Below, piece after piece: positions 1 through 11,028 of a stretch of DNA of 64,000 bases (positions are counted from its first letter, which is position 1; every line of letters starts with the position of its first letter). A program made the position numbers and the translations under genes. The notes below the pieces were generated by a model. That model was not told where the DNA came from and searched no databases. It worked only from the letters and a program-made list of their open reading frames with translations. The DNA lies in NCBI GenBank assembly GCA_017591395.1, contig WEDG01004114.1, positions 62,001 through 126,000 of the forward strand, written 5' to 3'. The DNA is from Schistocephalus solidus. Taxonomy: Eukaryota; Platyhelminthes; Cestoda; Diphyllobothriidea; Diphyllobothriidae.

Positions 1-392
1 TGAGCACGATGTTGGACGATCTGGAGCTGTCCTTTGCCGGCCAACAACATCGTGGCCTCGATGACGCCATGAACATTCTTCGTGTTGTGCAGATCCTTCT
101 GGCTGATGGCTGTCGTCTGCGCGTTAATGAACGCATCGATCCGGGTCGCGCGCCCTCCTACACAGCCTCAGTTCCGCGCCTGGTGGCAGAGTCTGCCTGC
201 GGTGTGATGGGCAGCAAATTGGCCCTCCTGGAAAAGCGCTCCAAGTCGGCTTCCTATTATACTCAACCGGGTGGTGGCGGACCACCGGCCCAGGCGCCGG
301 TTGTCGAGTCGCTGACGGAGACGGATCGTGACTCTCTCCTTTGGCTGCATTCTATTCAGAAGAAGCGTGTCAGTCGCCCTAACGTGCCGTGA
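1..392 (+). CDS. Terminal exon of an ERI1-like 3'-5' exoribonuclease (5' part outside window)
   Basis: The reading frame is open from the window edge to a TGA at 390-392. The first methionine in view is at 9, but codons before it (Ser-Thr) are open, so this is probably an exon entered from the left and not a true start. The segment beginning GQQHRGLDDAMN matches the last active-site block of DEDDh exonucleases of the ERI1/ERI2/ERI3 type: His 14 and Asp 19 (counted from Met at 9) fit the H-x4-D pattern. It is followed by the usual amphipathic helix and an ADGCRLRVNE stretch typical of this family. These enzymes trim histone-mRNA, rRNA or small-RNA 3' ends. The remaining 80 residues are low in recognisable features. 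No upstream exons are visible, so the choice among ERI1, ERI2 and ERI3 cannot be made. Confidence 0.68.
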   Translation, partial: STMLDDLELSFAGQQHRGLDDAMNILRVVQILLADGCRLRVNERIDPGRAPSYTASVPRLVAESACGVMGSKLALLEKRSKSASYYTQPGGGGPPAQAPVVESLTETDRDSLLWLHSIQKKRVSRPNVP

Positions 393-1788
393 AGAGCTTA
401 TTGCTTCCTTCTTCGTCGTCTGCTACTGCTGCTCACAGTATGGATCCACCCGCCGCATTGATGACGGCTGCTACCGTTTTTGCGTGCTGCTCGCGTACCC
501 CATCTATGTTGTAGTATACTTACGATATTGGGTTGTAAAAGAGGCCTACAAATGTGGGAAGCAGTAGTAATGTCCATTTCCCCTGAAGGACTCAGACATT
601 CACTTTTGTTGGTCAACCGAAGCCCATCGACCACTCCTCCTTCCCTCCCTGCCTCACCTTGTACACAGAGACTTACCTTCCGAGGTAGTGTTTATGCGTA
701 GATATCAGCCCACCCCACGCAATTGACTTGATTTTCCCGTCAGAAATGCGTTCTTCCCATCCTACGCTCGTGTGTAATAATGCAATGCCAGAGAGACAGG
801 TCGTCATTCTGCCCAACCCATGTAACTGCCCTCGCACACCAACGCACCAATACTGGGAAGTGTATGCATGTGTTTGTCCGCGTGATGATGTCACGTGTGT
901 GTGTGTGTGTGCCTGCGTGCGATTTTCCTAAACTATTTTCATATTTTTTTCCGTGAAAACCCCCCTTTTCACGCATGTCAACCAACCAATACAGAGGTTC
1001 GAATGTTCATTTTGAGGCCCTTGCTAGTCCTCCGAGCTGTTTTTTTTATTTGTTTTGCAGACACTCCTCTACAGAGAGGGCTGCTTTTAAAATGAACGCC
1101 CGTAAGATGTATCTACTAGAGTTGCTTTGGTCTTCTCTGTCGACCTGAACGCTTCTCACCGACTGGCGCTGGGTGGGGTGAGGGACACCAATAATCCGCC
1201 CGAAGGCATTAAGCTGTCCCACGCACATAATCAGCCGGTTACTTTATCGTCGAGCCCAGGTTGAGCCAAACAGACCGGCCGACCTAGCTTTGTCGTGGGG
1301 TGAGTCAGCCACGCGGGTGGTTACCGATCAGACTGATCTGTTTCTCTGCCGCAAAGAAAGGCACGAGAAATGGCAGCGGGGGAAGGGGAGGTGTCGGTTC
1401 CCAGCTTGCCAAATCAGGCGGGTTTTCCAACGAGACCATTAACGTTGCCTGATTCTCTCTGACCTCACAGCTTCTGTCGTTAGGCGCATAGAGTTCGGAG
1501 AAACCAAGTGATCGGGGCCCCTGTGTTTCGTCCGTAAATTCAGACTGAACTGGGGTGACTGCGAACTTTGCGAACGGGACCACTTCAAGCCACACCCAAC
1601 TTTCTGTCCTCGTTACGTGACGCCGACTTTGAGGTTGGGGGAGGAGGGGGCGAACAACCTGGGACAAGACCGCATCTTAACAGACGCCGCTGGAAGTGGT
1701 GGTTTTGCGCTGGACGCAGCTAGCGGCAACCGGCACATTTGCGCGTGAAGCCCGACGGGGCGAGTCCACTCTGACTGATGGTACGGTA
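393..1788. other. Non-coding stretch, nothing recognised apart from a short GT microsatellite
   Basis: No ORF here has family-like content. A short (GT)n run lies at about 895-911. The stretch probably holds the 3' untranslated region of the exonuclease gene and intergenic DNA. I saw no clear AATAAA signal just after the stop. Confidence 0.5.
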
Positions 1789-1789
1789 A

Positions 1790-2212
1790 AGATGCCTTGT
1801 CTGGCCGCCTACAGAGGACACGGGAAGAGGAACCGCCCACAATAAATGTGGCTTTGCGCTAAATTCCAAAGAAATTATATTTAGGAGTAAGCTTAGGGTT
1901 AGAATTAGTTTCAAGTTTGGGGTCAAGGTCAGAGTCGGGGTTAGGTTCATGATAAGGCCAAGGGTTAAGGTTATGACCGTATTAGGCTTAGGATAAAGCG
2001 AGGGTTAAGATTACGGTAACAGTTTGGTTGGGGTTAGTGTTAGCGTTACCTGCAGAGTTTGGGCATAGGTTGGGATTAGGATTAAGGTGTTGGTGTTAAC
2101 GCTAAGACGGGTATATTTACCCTTCCGGAAATTTACCGTAAGGCCACTTCTTTTAAGCGGGTAGGGCGGTTCCTATTCCCGTGTCCTGTTTAGGCGGCCA
2201 TACGAGGCGCAC
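1790..2212. mobile_element. Foldback/MITE-like element: terminal inverted repeats around a degenerate TTAGGG-like core
   Basis: The segment 1790-1885 read on the minus strand aligns with 2100-2212 on the plus strand. Shared blocks include GGCGGTTCCT, CCCGTGTCCT and TAGGCGGCCA, with further similarity inward around GTGGCCTTACGGTAAATTT. The inverted arms are therefore about 95-110 bp and imperfect. Between them (about 1886-2098) lies a GGTTAG/GGGTTA-rich tract resembling decayed telomere repeat. There is no coding capacity. A second copy of the right arm is at 42192-42325, which supports a dispersed family. No target-site duplication could be assigned with confidence. Confidence 0.65.
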
Positions 2213-2584
2213 CTGCCTACTGTTCACTTCTCGGAACGTGCGTAAGAGGCGACCAATCCAATGCCAACACGCTAGCACAATGTATTGCACAAGTGTCTCG
2301 ATTGTTAGTTAATAATTCTCGAGTCACGTGATTGCAGCCTGTGCATCTGCGAGTCACCGGTGGGTTGCCCTCCGTCGAGGCAGGCTGTGGTACGGCAACC
2401 GCGGCTTTGTGTGAGAGAACAAACAGGGTGCGCGGTTTTTTCCGCTTCTGATGGACTTAAAAAGTGTTGACAGCGAAACAGGTCTGTAGGCTGTGAGTGG
2501 TACCGATAAGGGCAAATTATGCCAGCTCACTGTCTGTCGGATTCGGCAAACGCTGCTTACGGTTTACTGCGTGCCTACCAACAG

Positions 2585-2900
2585 TTCGAGCGGTGCAAGT
2601 GAAGAAGTCCGTCACGTGCCACACGGATTTTGCGGGCAGCGGTGATTTACGCGTGGTTTAGTTCATAGTAAGGCAGACTTGCGCAACATCTACCGCACTC
2701 TTCCACCTCATTCACCCTGAACAATGACAAGATGGGAGTCAAGGCTATCGGACTTGGACATGGGCTTAGTTTCTGAAAAATGTAAAACAAATACTCTACG
2801 CGTGCCACACACGACCTGACCACCAGACTTTGGTATTGGTGACCTTCGGATCTTAATGAGCTGAGAGCGCCGTAAAGGTCACAGTAAGAAGGACTCATTA
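2585..2900 (-). repeat. 5'-truncated, decayed copy of the RTE-like 3' tail repeat
   Basis: This copy contains the family signature GACTTGCGC...ACATCTACCGCACTC and a pyrimidine-rich block. It is followed by CGTGCCACACACGACCTGACCACC and an AAAGGTCACA motif, all shared with the tail of element A (12146-13006) in the same text orientation. Many substitutions mark it as old. Confidence 0.5.
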
Positions 2901-4130
2901 CAGTCTGACTCTTGGTTCTTTCAGTGAGCTCTCCATTGTAGACGTCTTTGTCCTATTCAAAGAAAGGACAGTCCAGTGATTTCATTGAGGCCATTGACAG
3001 ATCGATCCGTGGTGTGTTGTAGTGTTAACACTCCCCGGATCTGTTGGAGGGAGGGGGAACGGAATGCAGTTACCTCGGTAATTACGTCACAGAACTTTAT
3101 CAGTTTTTCGCCTGGTGAATGTTCACTGGTTACTTTAGCCGAGACTGGCAAAGATCTAGTCTGGTTTCGAACATTCAGTGAACTCGGCAGTGTCGAGTTA
3201 GCGGTACCGGTAGCTGCACTTTTTAGTGTCCGCTTTGGTGAATATCTGAGCTTCACTACCCTTTCAGAAAGCATCAAAACCCTGTATTTATTTCTTTCCT
3301 AAATATTTTCCTTAGCCTTAATGTCGCATCTTGTCCCCAGGTAACTGACACATGGTTTATATGTATATACGCAGAAGTCACGCATGTTCCTCTGGGATAA
3401 AGGCATACTTTATAACGTACATGCTAGCTCATTCCATATGCCAATGGATTCACATTTACTCGGTGCCCGATTGCACGAAATTCTCAGTCTTTTTTGGATT
3501 GACAGACACCGGCATCGTCATCTCTGTCTCATGTGTGTCCATTATTCAGGGCAGGCGTGATTACCAAGACCAGGTTGTCCCGACTCATTACCGCTAGTTG
3601 GTGTTCAAGTATGCGTGTGCAGACAGAGTTTCTCGTCTGGTCATGGCGAAGAGAACACAATAGGCACTCGTATATACTCTCAAGGTTTGTGTGTCCCGTC
3701 TCCGGCAGTGTGAAGTGCCATCCAGCAAGGGCTAAAATATTTTAGGCAGGTGGTGCAAGCGGCGAACATTGGCTGTACGTATATCAATCGGATACTTCCT
3801 GAGGTTATCAGTTAAGACCTTAGTAATCTGGTTGTCCTGTTTTTTTCCAACTGCCATTGCCGGAAAAGATGCTTCCCACAAAACGACTTAAAGCAAGGAA
3901 TAGTTGTTAATCCTGTATAGGAAAACTGGCTGACAATATATAAGCATCGCTCAAGTCATTTCTCATTGGAGCAACCGAGAGATACGAATGGTATCAAATT
4001 TCGTGCGAGGAGTCTACGACTGCCTGCATACTTTTGAGAGCTTAGAAAAGAAAGTGCTGATAGAAGCGAACAGGCAAGTTCCTGGAAGCAGTTCGGAAGA
4101 AGAAGAGGCGATCACTGGAACATGGCATTT
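2901..4130. other. Intergenic stretch without recognised features
   Basis: Overlapping ORFs of about 106-108 codons on both strands at 2957-3302 have no recognisable motif and mirror each other, so they are not called. Nothing else is supported. Confidence 0.4.
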
Positions 4131-4134
4131 ATTG

Positions 4135-4176
4135 GCCTGACGTTTCGGATTCTCTCTCGAACCCGTCATCAGAGAC
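4135..4176 (-). ncRNA. Hammerhead ribozyme motif, Penelope type, core intact
   Basis: On the minus strand the order is GTCT (stem I 5'), CTGATGA, one unpaired C, GGGTTC/GAATCC as a 6-bp stem II with a GAGAGA loop, GAAA, the self-complementary ACGT (its first A is the last A of GAAA), C as cleavage residue, then AGGC (stem I 3'). GTCT pairs with AGGC in 4 bp including one wobble. All conserved core residues (CUGANGA and GAAA) are present. Hammerheads of this form are known from the pseudo-LTRs of Penelope-like elements. Here it is solitary, followed on the plus strand by about 100 bp of related repeat sequence. Confidence 0.7.
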
Positions 4177-5250
4177 AGTTGCAGAAAAGGGTATTTATAA
4201 GGCGTGACTTACAGGCCACCATAGGCCTAATATCGTTCGCAGCCCTCGTGTTAATCGGTGGGGGTTGTTGTTGATGAGATTTTTGCCGTTTGGTCCATAC
4301 CCGAGCCGTTAATTGCCGTAAAATATAAGTGTACGCAATTTGGAACAAAGACGAGCGTGTTGACGCCTATGAGTTTGAGGTCACGTTAATCAAGCGACAC
4401 ATGACGTCCCTTGATGTGCTCAGGAAACGGCCGAATAGGCCCGATTGAATATCGGATGTGACTGCCGGTCGGTCCTAACAAGATCTGATTAAACTCCGCA
4501 CGTTTAGTACCATGCCCGGATTAACCCTTTCTGTCACAGTTCAGGCCGGATGAAAAAAACGTCCGATGACCGTTAGATTAGAGAATATGACGTTTTGTAC
4601 GCCATTTTATACAATAAAATTCCATAAAACCTTAAAAGACTTCGCCTAGGGTGAATTCGGTGGCGGCGTACAGGGAAAGGAGGTTAATGAACTGAAAGCC
4701 GTAGGTGAGGGTGGCTGTTGCCGTATAGCGTCATTTCGCGACATTTCACCGTTGTTGCCATAGTGACCAAATGGACAAAATCCGCTCTTACTCGGACATA
4801 CCTATCGCGACTTTCCCACAGCGACTCACTGTTGCCCCACTGTATGCTAGCGCCAACCAATTCCTAGACCGTTTATACCAGTAGAAGCGGTTGACTGGAA
4901 TACTAAAAACGTTTATTCTATATTGTAATATAAAAACAAGAAAAAAATGCAAAAGGGTTGACACTATAGCGTTCCGTATGTGCAAAAGGTCATGTGGCCG
5001 GTTGGATGCGTTGCCCTAAACGAAGACAGTATACTCAGGTAAGAAGAAGGAGTTCCATGGAAATAGACCTTGACTTTTCACTTCGAACTCCATCCTGGAG
5101 CCATCGCAAACTGTCGCACAGCAGTGAAAAGTCAATTTTCGAGACGTATTTTCGCAAGAAAACGAGGACAGACTGAAATGTTTCATTCGGGCGTCTTGAT
5201 TGTCTACGCTTGGTCGGTGACATCTGCGCGGCAAGTGCGAATGCAAATTC
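4177..5250. other. Intergenic stretch, repeat debris at its left end only
   Basis: The first 100 bp or so continue the Penelope-type repeat. The rest shows no tRNA, coding or repeat signal I can support. Confidence 0.35.
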
Positions 5251-5252
5251 GG

Positions 5253-5325
5253 CGAGCACGCCAGGATTCGAACCTGGAATCTTCTGATCCGTAGTCAGAC
5301 GCGTTATCCATTGCGCCACGCGCCC
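5253..5325 (-). tRNA. tRNA-Arg (anticodon ACG)
   Basis: The 73-nt cloverleaf on the minus strand has acceptor GGGCGCG/CGTGCTC (two G-U pairs), box A TGGCGCAATGG, anticodon stem TCTGA/TCAGA with loop CTACGGA (anticodon ACG, reads CGU) and box B GGTTCGAATCC. No intron is present. All stems are intact, unlike its two relatives at 40641 and 41679. The downstream side has only TTT, a weak Pol III terminator. Flanking sequence on both sides is shared with the other two loci, so this may belong to a dispersed tRNA-derived repeat and not be a single-copy gene. Confidence 0.85.
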
Positions 5326-5922
5326 GTCGCCTGGCGTTGCCACAGCTGCAGATTGACGCACGTACGGGCGCTTGTCTGGGTGTGGTCACGAGTTGGCGGA
5401 CTCATTTCTTGGTTAAAAATGCAAATACTCCTGACTATTAAGTACTTGTCTCCGTTATCGTTTGACCGACGTTAAAATGGATGGTTATTTTGACAGATTT
5501 GAATGATTAGACTGACTACGCAGTGTTACAAAATAAATTGGCTTCGAGTGCATTCAAGCCATTAACAGAAATGACAGACACCCAGTTTTTCTACAACCTG
5601 AGTTACAGCCTATTAAAGGCCTGGGATTCTCGCAGTCATCGTGTCCAACGTACTGCGAGGTATGTAATCGATCACGTGTACCTAGTAGACTGGTCGTCCA
5701 AAATGAAATTTTCCAGGCAATCATTACAGACTCAATCAGGCGATTAAGAGGCAAGCATGCAGTTACTAAGTGTTTGACGCCTTGAAGTGTACTTTTGAAC
5801 AGACACAGACAGCAGAATTTATTAGTACAAGCACATTTCGCGACAGCTTACTACCCGCAATCCGTCACTGCATACACCAAATTGAATTTGCACAAAAAAA
5901 TCAATGCGAAAACATCCAGGTC
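5326..5922. other. Intergenic stretch before the LTR element, nothing recognised
   Basis: There are no family-like ORFs. It ends at the 4-bp ATTG target-site duplication of the LTR retrotransposon. Confidence 0.4.
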
Positions 5923-5926
5923 ATTG

Positions 5927-6378
5927 TGTAACAGACCTAAACCCGAACCGTCCATAATTGTTTTAATAAGGTTGTTGTCCCGCTTTTTGTGGACGGAGAA
6001 TAAAACACGCGAGTCGAAGACCAAATTGCCGGCCGCTCTTCCGATAAGTCCTCTCCCATCGTTATAACATTCGCCACTCTCTATATCTCGTAACATAGTC
6101 TTGTACTCCGTTATCCCCTTGTACCGTATTCTACCATTGTTGTATTGATATCTTAATCGTCCTATTGACATTGCCTTTATCGCATAAACTTTGTCTACCC
6201 GAATATCACGTACTATACCCTATTATTGTTCGTCTTCTTCCCGCCGATATCACATCGTATAATGAACCCTTTAGAGGACGCAACACCAAGTGTTACTACT
6301 GAAGAGTATATCGCAGATTCTTACCCAAGGCCCGATAATCTGATCCCTTCCGTGTCGTCAGATCGGCTGGACGCTACA
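5927..6378 (+). repeat. 5' LTR
   Basis: This 452-bp repeat is nearly identical to 10577-11028; the differences are G/A near the start and AG/GA close to the end. It contains an AATAAA at about 5999 and TATA-like sequence, and it encodes a short open frame that continues into gag. Confidence 0.93.
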
Positions 6379-7169
6379 ATGGTGGCAGCGAAATCCGGAC
6401 CCCTTCTCCCTCCAGCTATTTCACACCAACCGCTACCCCATCTCGCTCATCCATCGCCAACCAGAACAGCACGAGCAGACCCCCTACTTGCTCCAGAATC
6501 CTACCACGCTGGACATGACATCCGTGACTGGCTGCTTGAACTATCTCTTTTTTCTTGTTGACCTGGCCCCCGCCGACCACACGAGATACATGCTTCGTTT
6601 CCTCGCCCCTCCCGCCCGCAAGTTAGCGATGACCTCCGGCATTTCTCTACTTACCCCTTTCCATTCAGCCCAAGACATACTACTCTCATTATTCGATAAT
6701 CAGAGTTCCCCTCGGTAGCCGGTGAACGACTGTACAACCTTCGCCAAACGCAACAGCCCGCCGACGATTTCGCTACCGAGTTAATACAGCTTGCACGTCA
6801 AGCATTCCCCAATTTACCCTCAACCGATCGCGACGACCTAGTACTCGACCGTTTCATATCTGGTCTCCGAGACCGTGCAGTTTCGGACCACTTCACCTTG
6901 AATCCACCTGCAAACCTGGCAACCGCACTACAACTCTGTCGGCGGTATGACAGTCGTCAGAACCAGGACACCTACCGAACCCCAGAAAACCCGCCCCAAA
7001 GGACCACAGACAGATACTATTCCCTTCCACATCCACACGACCCCAGGATACCCGACCACCACACAAGAGAACGCCACTCCCGATGCGATTTCCTAATCAT
7101 AACCCAGGGTGCCCATACTGCACGGCATATGGACCCCACGCGCGTCATTGTGGACACAACTCTCCCTGT
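6379..7169 (+). pseudogene. gag-like region with Cys-rich knuckle
   Basis: An ATG at 6379 overlaps the primer-binding site and opens a Pro-rich N-terminus. A capsid-like segment (HTRYMLRFL...ARKLAMTSG) sits in another frame at about 6540-6715. Reading then returns to the first frame for DFATELIQLARQAFPNLP and DRFISGLRDRAVSDHF (about 6760-6990). The Gag-type zinc knuckle at 7110-7169 is in a third frame. It is CX2CX9CX5C with an internal His, not a standard CX2CX4HX4C. At least two frame changes separate these blocks, so this copy cannot make Gag as read. Confidence 0.8.
6380..6390 (+). promoter_or_regulatory. Primer-binding site, complementary to a tRNA-Leu-type 3' end
   Basis: TGGTGGCAGCG lies one base after the 5' LTR. 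Its complement CGCTGCCACCA is a tRNA 3' end (CGCTGCC, discriminator A, CCA). The acceptor sequence fits tRNA-Leu; that assignment is by recall of tRNA acceptor sequences, not a search. Confidence 0.7.
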
Positions 7170-7600
7170 AAGTCCCCGTTTGTTAACTCTAGTCATTTTA
7201 ACCAACCGAATCCTGTATCTGCTTTTACCATTCCGCTGCTCCTCGACAACCACACGGTCCACGCACTCGTCGATACTGGGGCTAACGTATCCCTTGTAAC
7301 TCCCCTTAACCTCCCGCAGCATTTACTTAGGCAGATAGAGCCATTACCGACACCCCCGACAGCTCCGAGCGGCAAAATGGCACCGCGATACCTATTTCTG
7401 GATCTATTACGCTAAAATGGTCATCAATAATTCCCAGGTAACCCACAATTTTTTTTGGTGACGCCGAGCAGCTCATGGGCCCCTCGTTCTCGGATTGGAT
7501 TTCCTTGCGACCCATGACTGTATCGTTTACGCCCGCGACCGACGTTTAACCTTAGCCAATAACACCACGTCGACTTCCCCAGCAACCTCTTCAGACGACT
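7170..7600 (+). pseudogene. Aspartic protease (retropepsin) region
   Basis: The active-site triad Asp-Thr-Gly lies at 7272-7280 in the context ALVDTGANVSLV. The C-terminal retropepsin block GLDFLATHDCIV follows at about 7490-7520. Between them the frame is broken around an eight-T run near 7450 (tttttttt), which suggests a homopolymer indel. The enzyme would cleave the Gag-Pol polyprotein. Confidence 0.82.
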
Positions 7601-7753
7601 CCGACCTCATATATAATGCAGTTCTGTCAGCAGTCGCTATAAACCCCACACCGTTGGCTGATATCCTCCCATCCGCCCTCTCGGTAGGCACCGTAGCCCA
7701 GTCCCAGTTGAGAAACCTCCTCACCTCCTTTTTCCGACCTCTTTACATGGTCC

Positions 7754-8460
7754 ATGGACACTATCGGCCGTACACACCTAGTACAGCACACAATAGACAC
7801 AAGCGAAGCCAAACCAATCTGGCAACCCCAACGACGAATTCCAGTACGGTACCGCGACGAGGTTGACAAAATGCTGGATGAGTTGTTAGAAGCTAAAATC
7901 ATCCAACCCTCCTCGTCCCCTTGGGCATCCCCCATAGCTTTAGTACCCAAGAAGGACGGTTCCCTACGTCTATGCATAGACTACCGTCGCCTTAACGCCG
8001 TGACGATACGTGATTCATTTCCACTTCCCCGCTTAGACGATACCCTAGATGCGCTTGGTAATGCCGCCTGGTTTTTCCACGCTTGACCTTAAATCCGGAT
8101 ATTGGCAAGTTGAGATCCACCCCGAAGACCGCCATAAAACCGCTTTTTACCGTACCCCAAGGGCTATTTGAGTTTCAAACCCTACCCTTTGGTCTCTGCA
8201 ACGCCGCCGTAACGCTTTCAACGCCTAATGTACCGTGTCCTACGACCGCTTATTCCATATAAGTGCCTCGTCTATTTAGACGATATTATCGTTTTTGGGC
8301 GCTCCACGCAGGAACATAATGACAACCTACGGGAGGTACTGGAGGCCCTCCAGGACGCAGGCCTCACCCTCAACCCGACAAATGTCTCTTCCTGCGAGCT
8401 GAAGTAAACTTCCTGGGGCACCCTCATTACCCCTGGTTATATTTCCCCCTACCAGATCTC
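7754..8460 (+). pseudogene. Reverse transcriptase domain (Ty3/gypsy)
   Basis: RT fingers are clear: EAKIIQPSSSPWASPIALVPKKDGS and LCIDYRRLNAVT (7880-8010). The palm motif YLDD is at 8273-8284 (VYLDDIIVFG). Between these the frame changes at least three times: an extra T in GGTTTTTCC near 8072, an extra T near 8148, and lost bases near 8210. Another break follows near 8400. Catalytic residues are present, so the damage is in frame and not in the active site. Confidence 0.88.
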
Positions 8461-9090
8461 GTGGAACGGGTACGCACCTGGCCGACGCCAACGAATCCGG
8501 CCGAACTACGAAGCTTTCTAGGGCTAGTATCGTACTATCGCCGTTTCATACGCAACTGCGCCCACACTGCAAGCCCACTCCACAAACTCACCGAGAAGGG
8601 TAGAGAATTCGTTTGGTCAGACGACTGCGTTCAAGCATTCAACGACTTACGAGCTGCGCTATGTTCGGCCCCCTTTACTCGCCCTCTCGAATGTAGACAA
8701 GGACTCACCCCCTTCATTTTTAGACACGGACGCAAGTGGGTACGCCATCGGCGCAGTCCTGTCACAGGCTGATGCAGCAAAAAGTCGAGCACAATCTGTT
8801 TCGCCAGTAACAGTCTAACAAAACCACAGCGCCGGTACTGCACATTCCGCAGAGAACTACTAGCCATCATAGTATTCATCCGCCAGTTCAAACATCTACT
8901 GATTGGAAAAACGTTTTTATTATACGAACAGATCACCGAGCGTTACAGTGGCTGAGCTCATTCAAAGACCCCATGGACCAACTAGCACGCTGGCAAGAAT
9001 TCCTGCAGGATTTCGATTTCGACTGCCAGTTCCGTCCTGGGCACAAGCACGGCAACGCAGATGCACTGTCGCGTTTATCGCAAAGCGACG
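8461..9090 (+). pseudogene. RT connection and RNase H domain
   Basis: The RT thumb/connection block LRSFLGLVSYYRRFI is at about 8505-8550. RNase H begins with DTDAS (about 8722) and ends with the signature FRPGHKHGNADALSRL (9030-9078). The frame shifts near 8700 and 8780. Confidence 0.87.
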
Positions 9091-10440
9091 GCCTTATGAC
9101 AGACTCCACGACCACGAGCATTAACGCAATCACCGCCTCGGAACCCATAAGACATACCTGGTCCATAAGCCAGAGCAGCGACCCAGACACGGAAACCATC
9201 TATCGCCATCTAACCAGAGGTCTACCCAAACCGACCGAACGAGACATGCAAGATGCGAGTCTGGGGGCACATCTGCTACTGCACCAATGGCCGTACTTTA
9301 ATCGTACAAAACGACATTATGTTCCTTCGCGATCCCTCTTCGCATCACCTACGCCCCGTCGTTCCCGGTTGCTTGATCGAGCCTGTATTAAACGATCTGC
9401 ATACTCAGTTAGGCCATTGTGGTCAACGTCGCACCGAACAGGCTACACGTAACCGTTTCTGGTGGCCACAGTTACGTTCGTCAACACACCTTTTTCTGCC
9501 AATCGTGCCCAACATGTGCCACCTTTTAAATCACCCACCCCATCCTTCCGCGCTCCCTTACAACCCATGAACACCGGTTTTACCCGGCGAGCGCGTCGGC
9601 CTAGACATAATAGGACCCCTACCAATTTCAGTCCGCGGACACGAATATATACTTGTTATGATAGACTATTTTTACAAAGTGGACAGAAGCCATACCACTC
9701 TCCGTCAAGACGCTGCGTCCGTGGCAAACGCCATCAACCGCACGTGGATCAGCCGCTGGGGCACGCCTCTCTCGTTTCATTCGGACTGTGGAAGTAATTT
9801 CGAGTCTCAGCTGATGCGGGAAGTCTGCGAAATGTTAGACATACGGAAGACGCGCACAACTCCCTATCATCCGGAAGGCAATGGTCTCGTAGAACGAACC
9901 AACCGCACGATCCACAACATCCTGCTTTGCGTTTACTAAGGATGGCCACCAACACGACTGGGACGTCCAACTACCATTTTGCCTCCTGGCATACCGCGGA
10001 ACGATCCACTCCTCCACTGGATTCACACCCCATTATCTATGGACAGGCCGTGACCTCCGCCTCCCAACCGACCTCCGCTACCCTTTACAGTCCCCAGACC
10101 CAACCACACCCCAAACATTCGCTACGAAACTCCGTGAAGTCATACGCTCCGCACACAACGCCGCACGCGTAACCCTAGAAAAACGCCTCACTTCATCAAA
10201 AACAGCACTTCGACCGCCACACATCCGGAGCCGCATTCCAAATCGGTGACCTCGTAATGCATCACCATCCCATACCACCACGTGGTACTTCGGCGAAACT
10301 CCACCACCCTTGGCGTGGACCATATGCGGTGATCGACGTCCTAGCCCCAACCAGTTTTCTCCTACGTGACGCCATACACGCCGAACCACCCCCTTTCACA
10401 GCCCATTTCTAAGCTGAAACCCTACCGTGGCCGCCTCCCC
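9091..10440 (+). pseudogene. Integrase with GPY/F-type C-terminus
   Basis: The zinc-binding N-terminus has LHTQLGHCGQRRTEQATRNRFWW (9395-9460), with its Cys pair near 9500-9530 reached only after a frame change. The DDE residues are GLDIIGP (about 9597), HSDCGSNF (about 9778-9800) and PEGNGLVER (about 9871-9897). The C-terminus contains GPYAVIDV (about 10318), a GPY/F module. The frame breaks at least three more times (near 9490, 9590 and 9930). Confidence 0.87.
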
Positions 10441-10560
10441 GTCTGCACCGCCGATTCTCTACCCATCCTCCCCGCAGGGACAAGTACCACCAGTAGCCAT
10501 AGAAGTCACTATTCCCTACACTTCTGACTCCACCCAGCACTGAGGACAGTGCTGCACCTT

Positions 10561-10576
10561 AGAGGGGGGGGGGCTG
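10561..10576 (+). promoter_or_regulatory. Polypurine tract
   Basis: AGAGG followed by a long G run lies immediately before the 3' LTR start at 10577, the expected plus-strand priming site. Confidence 0.8.
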
Positions 10577-11028
10577 TGTAACAAACCTAAACCCGAACCG
10601 TCCATAATTGTTTTAATAAGGTTGTTGTCCCGCTTTTTGTGGACGGAGAATAAAACACGCGAGTCGAAGACCAAATTGCCGGCCGCTCTTCCGATAAGTC
10701 CTCTCCCATCGTTATAACATTCGCCACTCTCTATATCTCGTAACATAGTCTTGTACTCCGTTATCCCCTTGTACCGTATTCTACCATTGTTGTATTGATA
10801 TCTTAATCGTCCTATTGACATTGCCTTTATCGCATAAACTTTGTCTACCCGAATATCACGTACTATACCCTATTATTGTTCGTCTTCTTCCCGCCGATAT
10901 CACATCGTATAATGAACCCTTTAGAGGACGCAACACCAAGTGTTACTACTGAAGAGTATATCGCAGATTCTTACCCAAGGCCCGATAATCTGATCCCTTC
11001 CGTGTCGTCGAATCGGCTGGACGCTACA
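10577..11028 (+). repeat. 3' LTR
   Basis: This is the 452-bp partner of 5927-6378, ending CTACA, followed by the ATTG target duplication. Confidence 0.93.

Noticed and set aside
1305..1667. 120-codon minus-strand ORF
   Set aside because: Composition is proline-rich without a motif or splice context. No support.
1886..2098. A true telomere or chromosome end
   Set aside because: The TTAGGG-like motifs are highly degenerate, flanked by inverted arms, and internal. A dispersed element explains them better.
2957..3302. Overlapping 106- and 108-codon ORFs on opposite strands
   Set aside because: They are mirror open frames with no motif, typical of chance openness.
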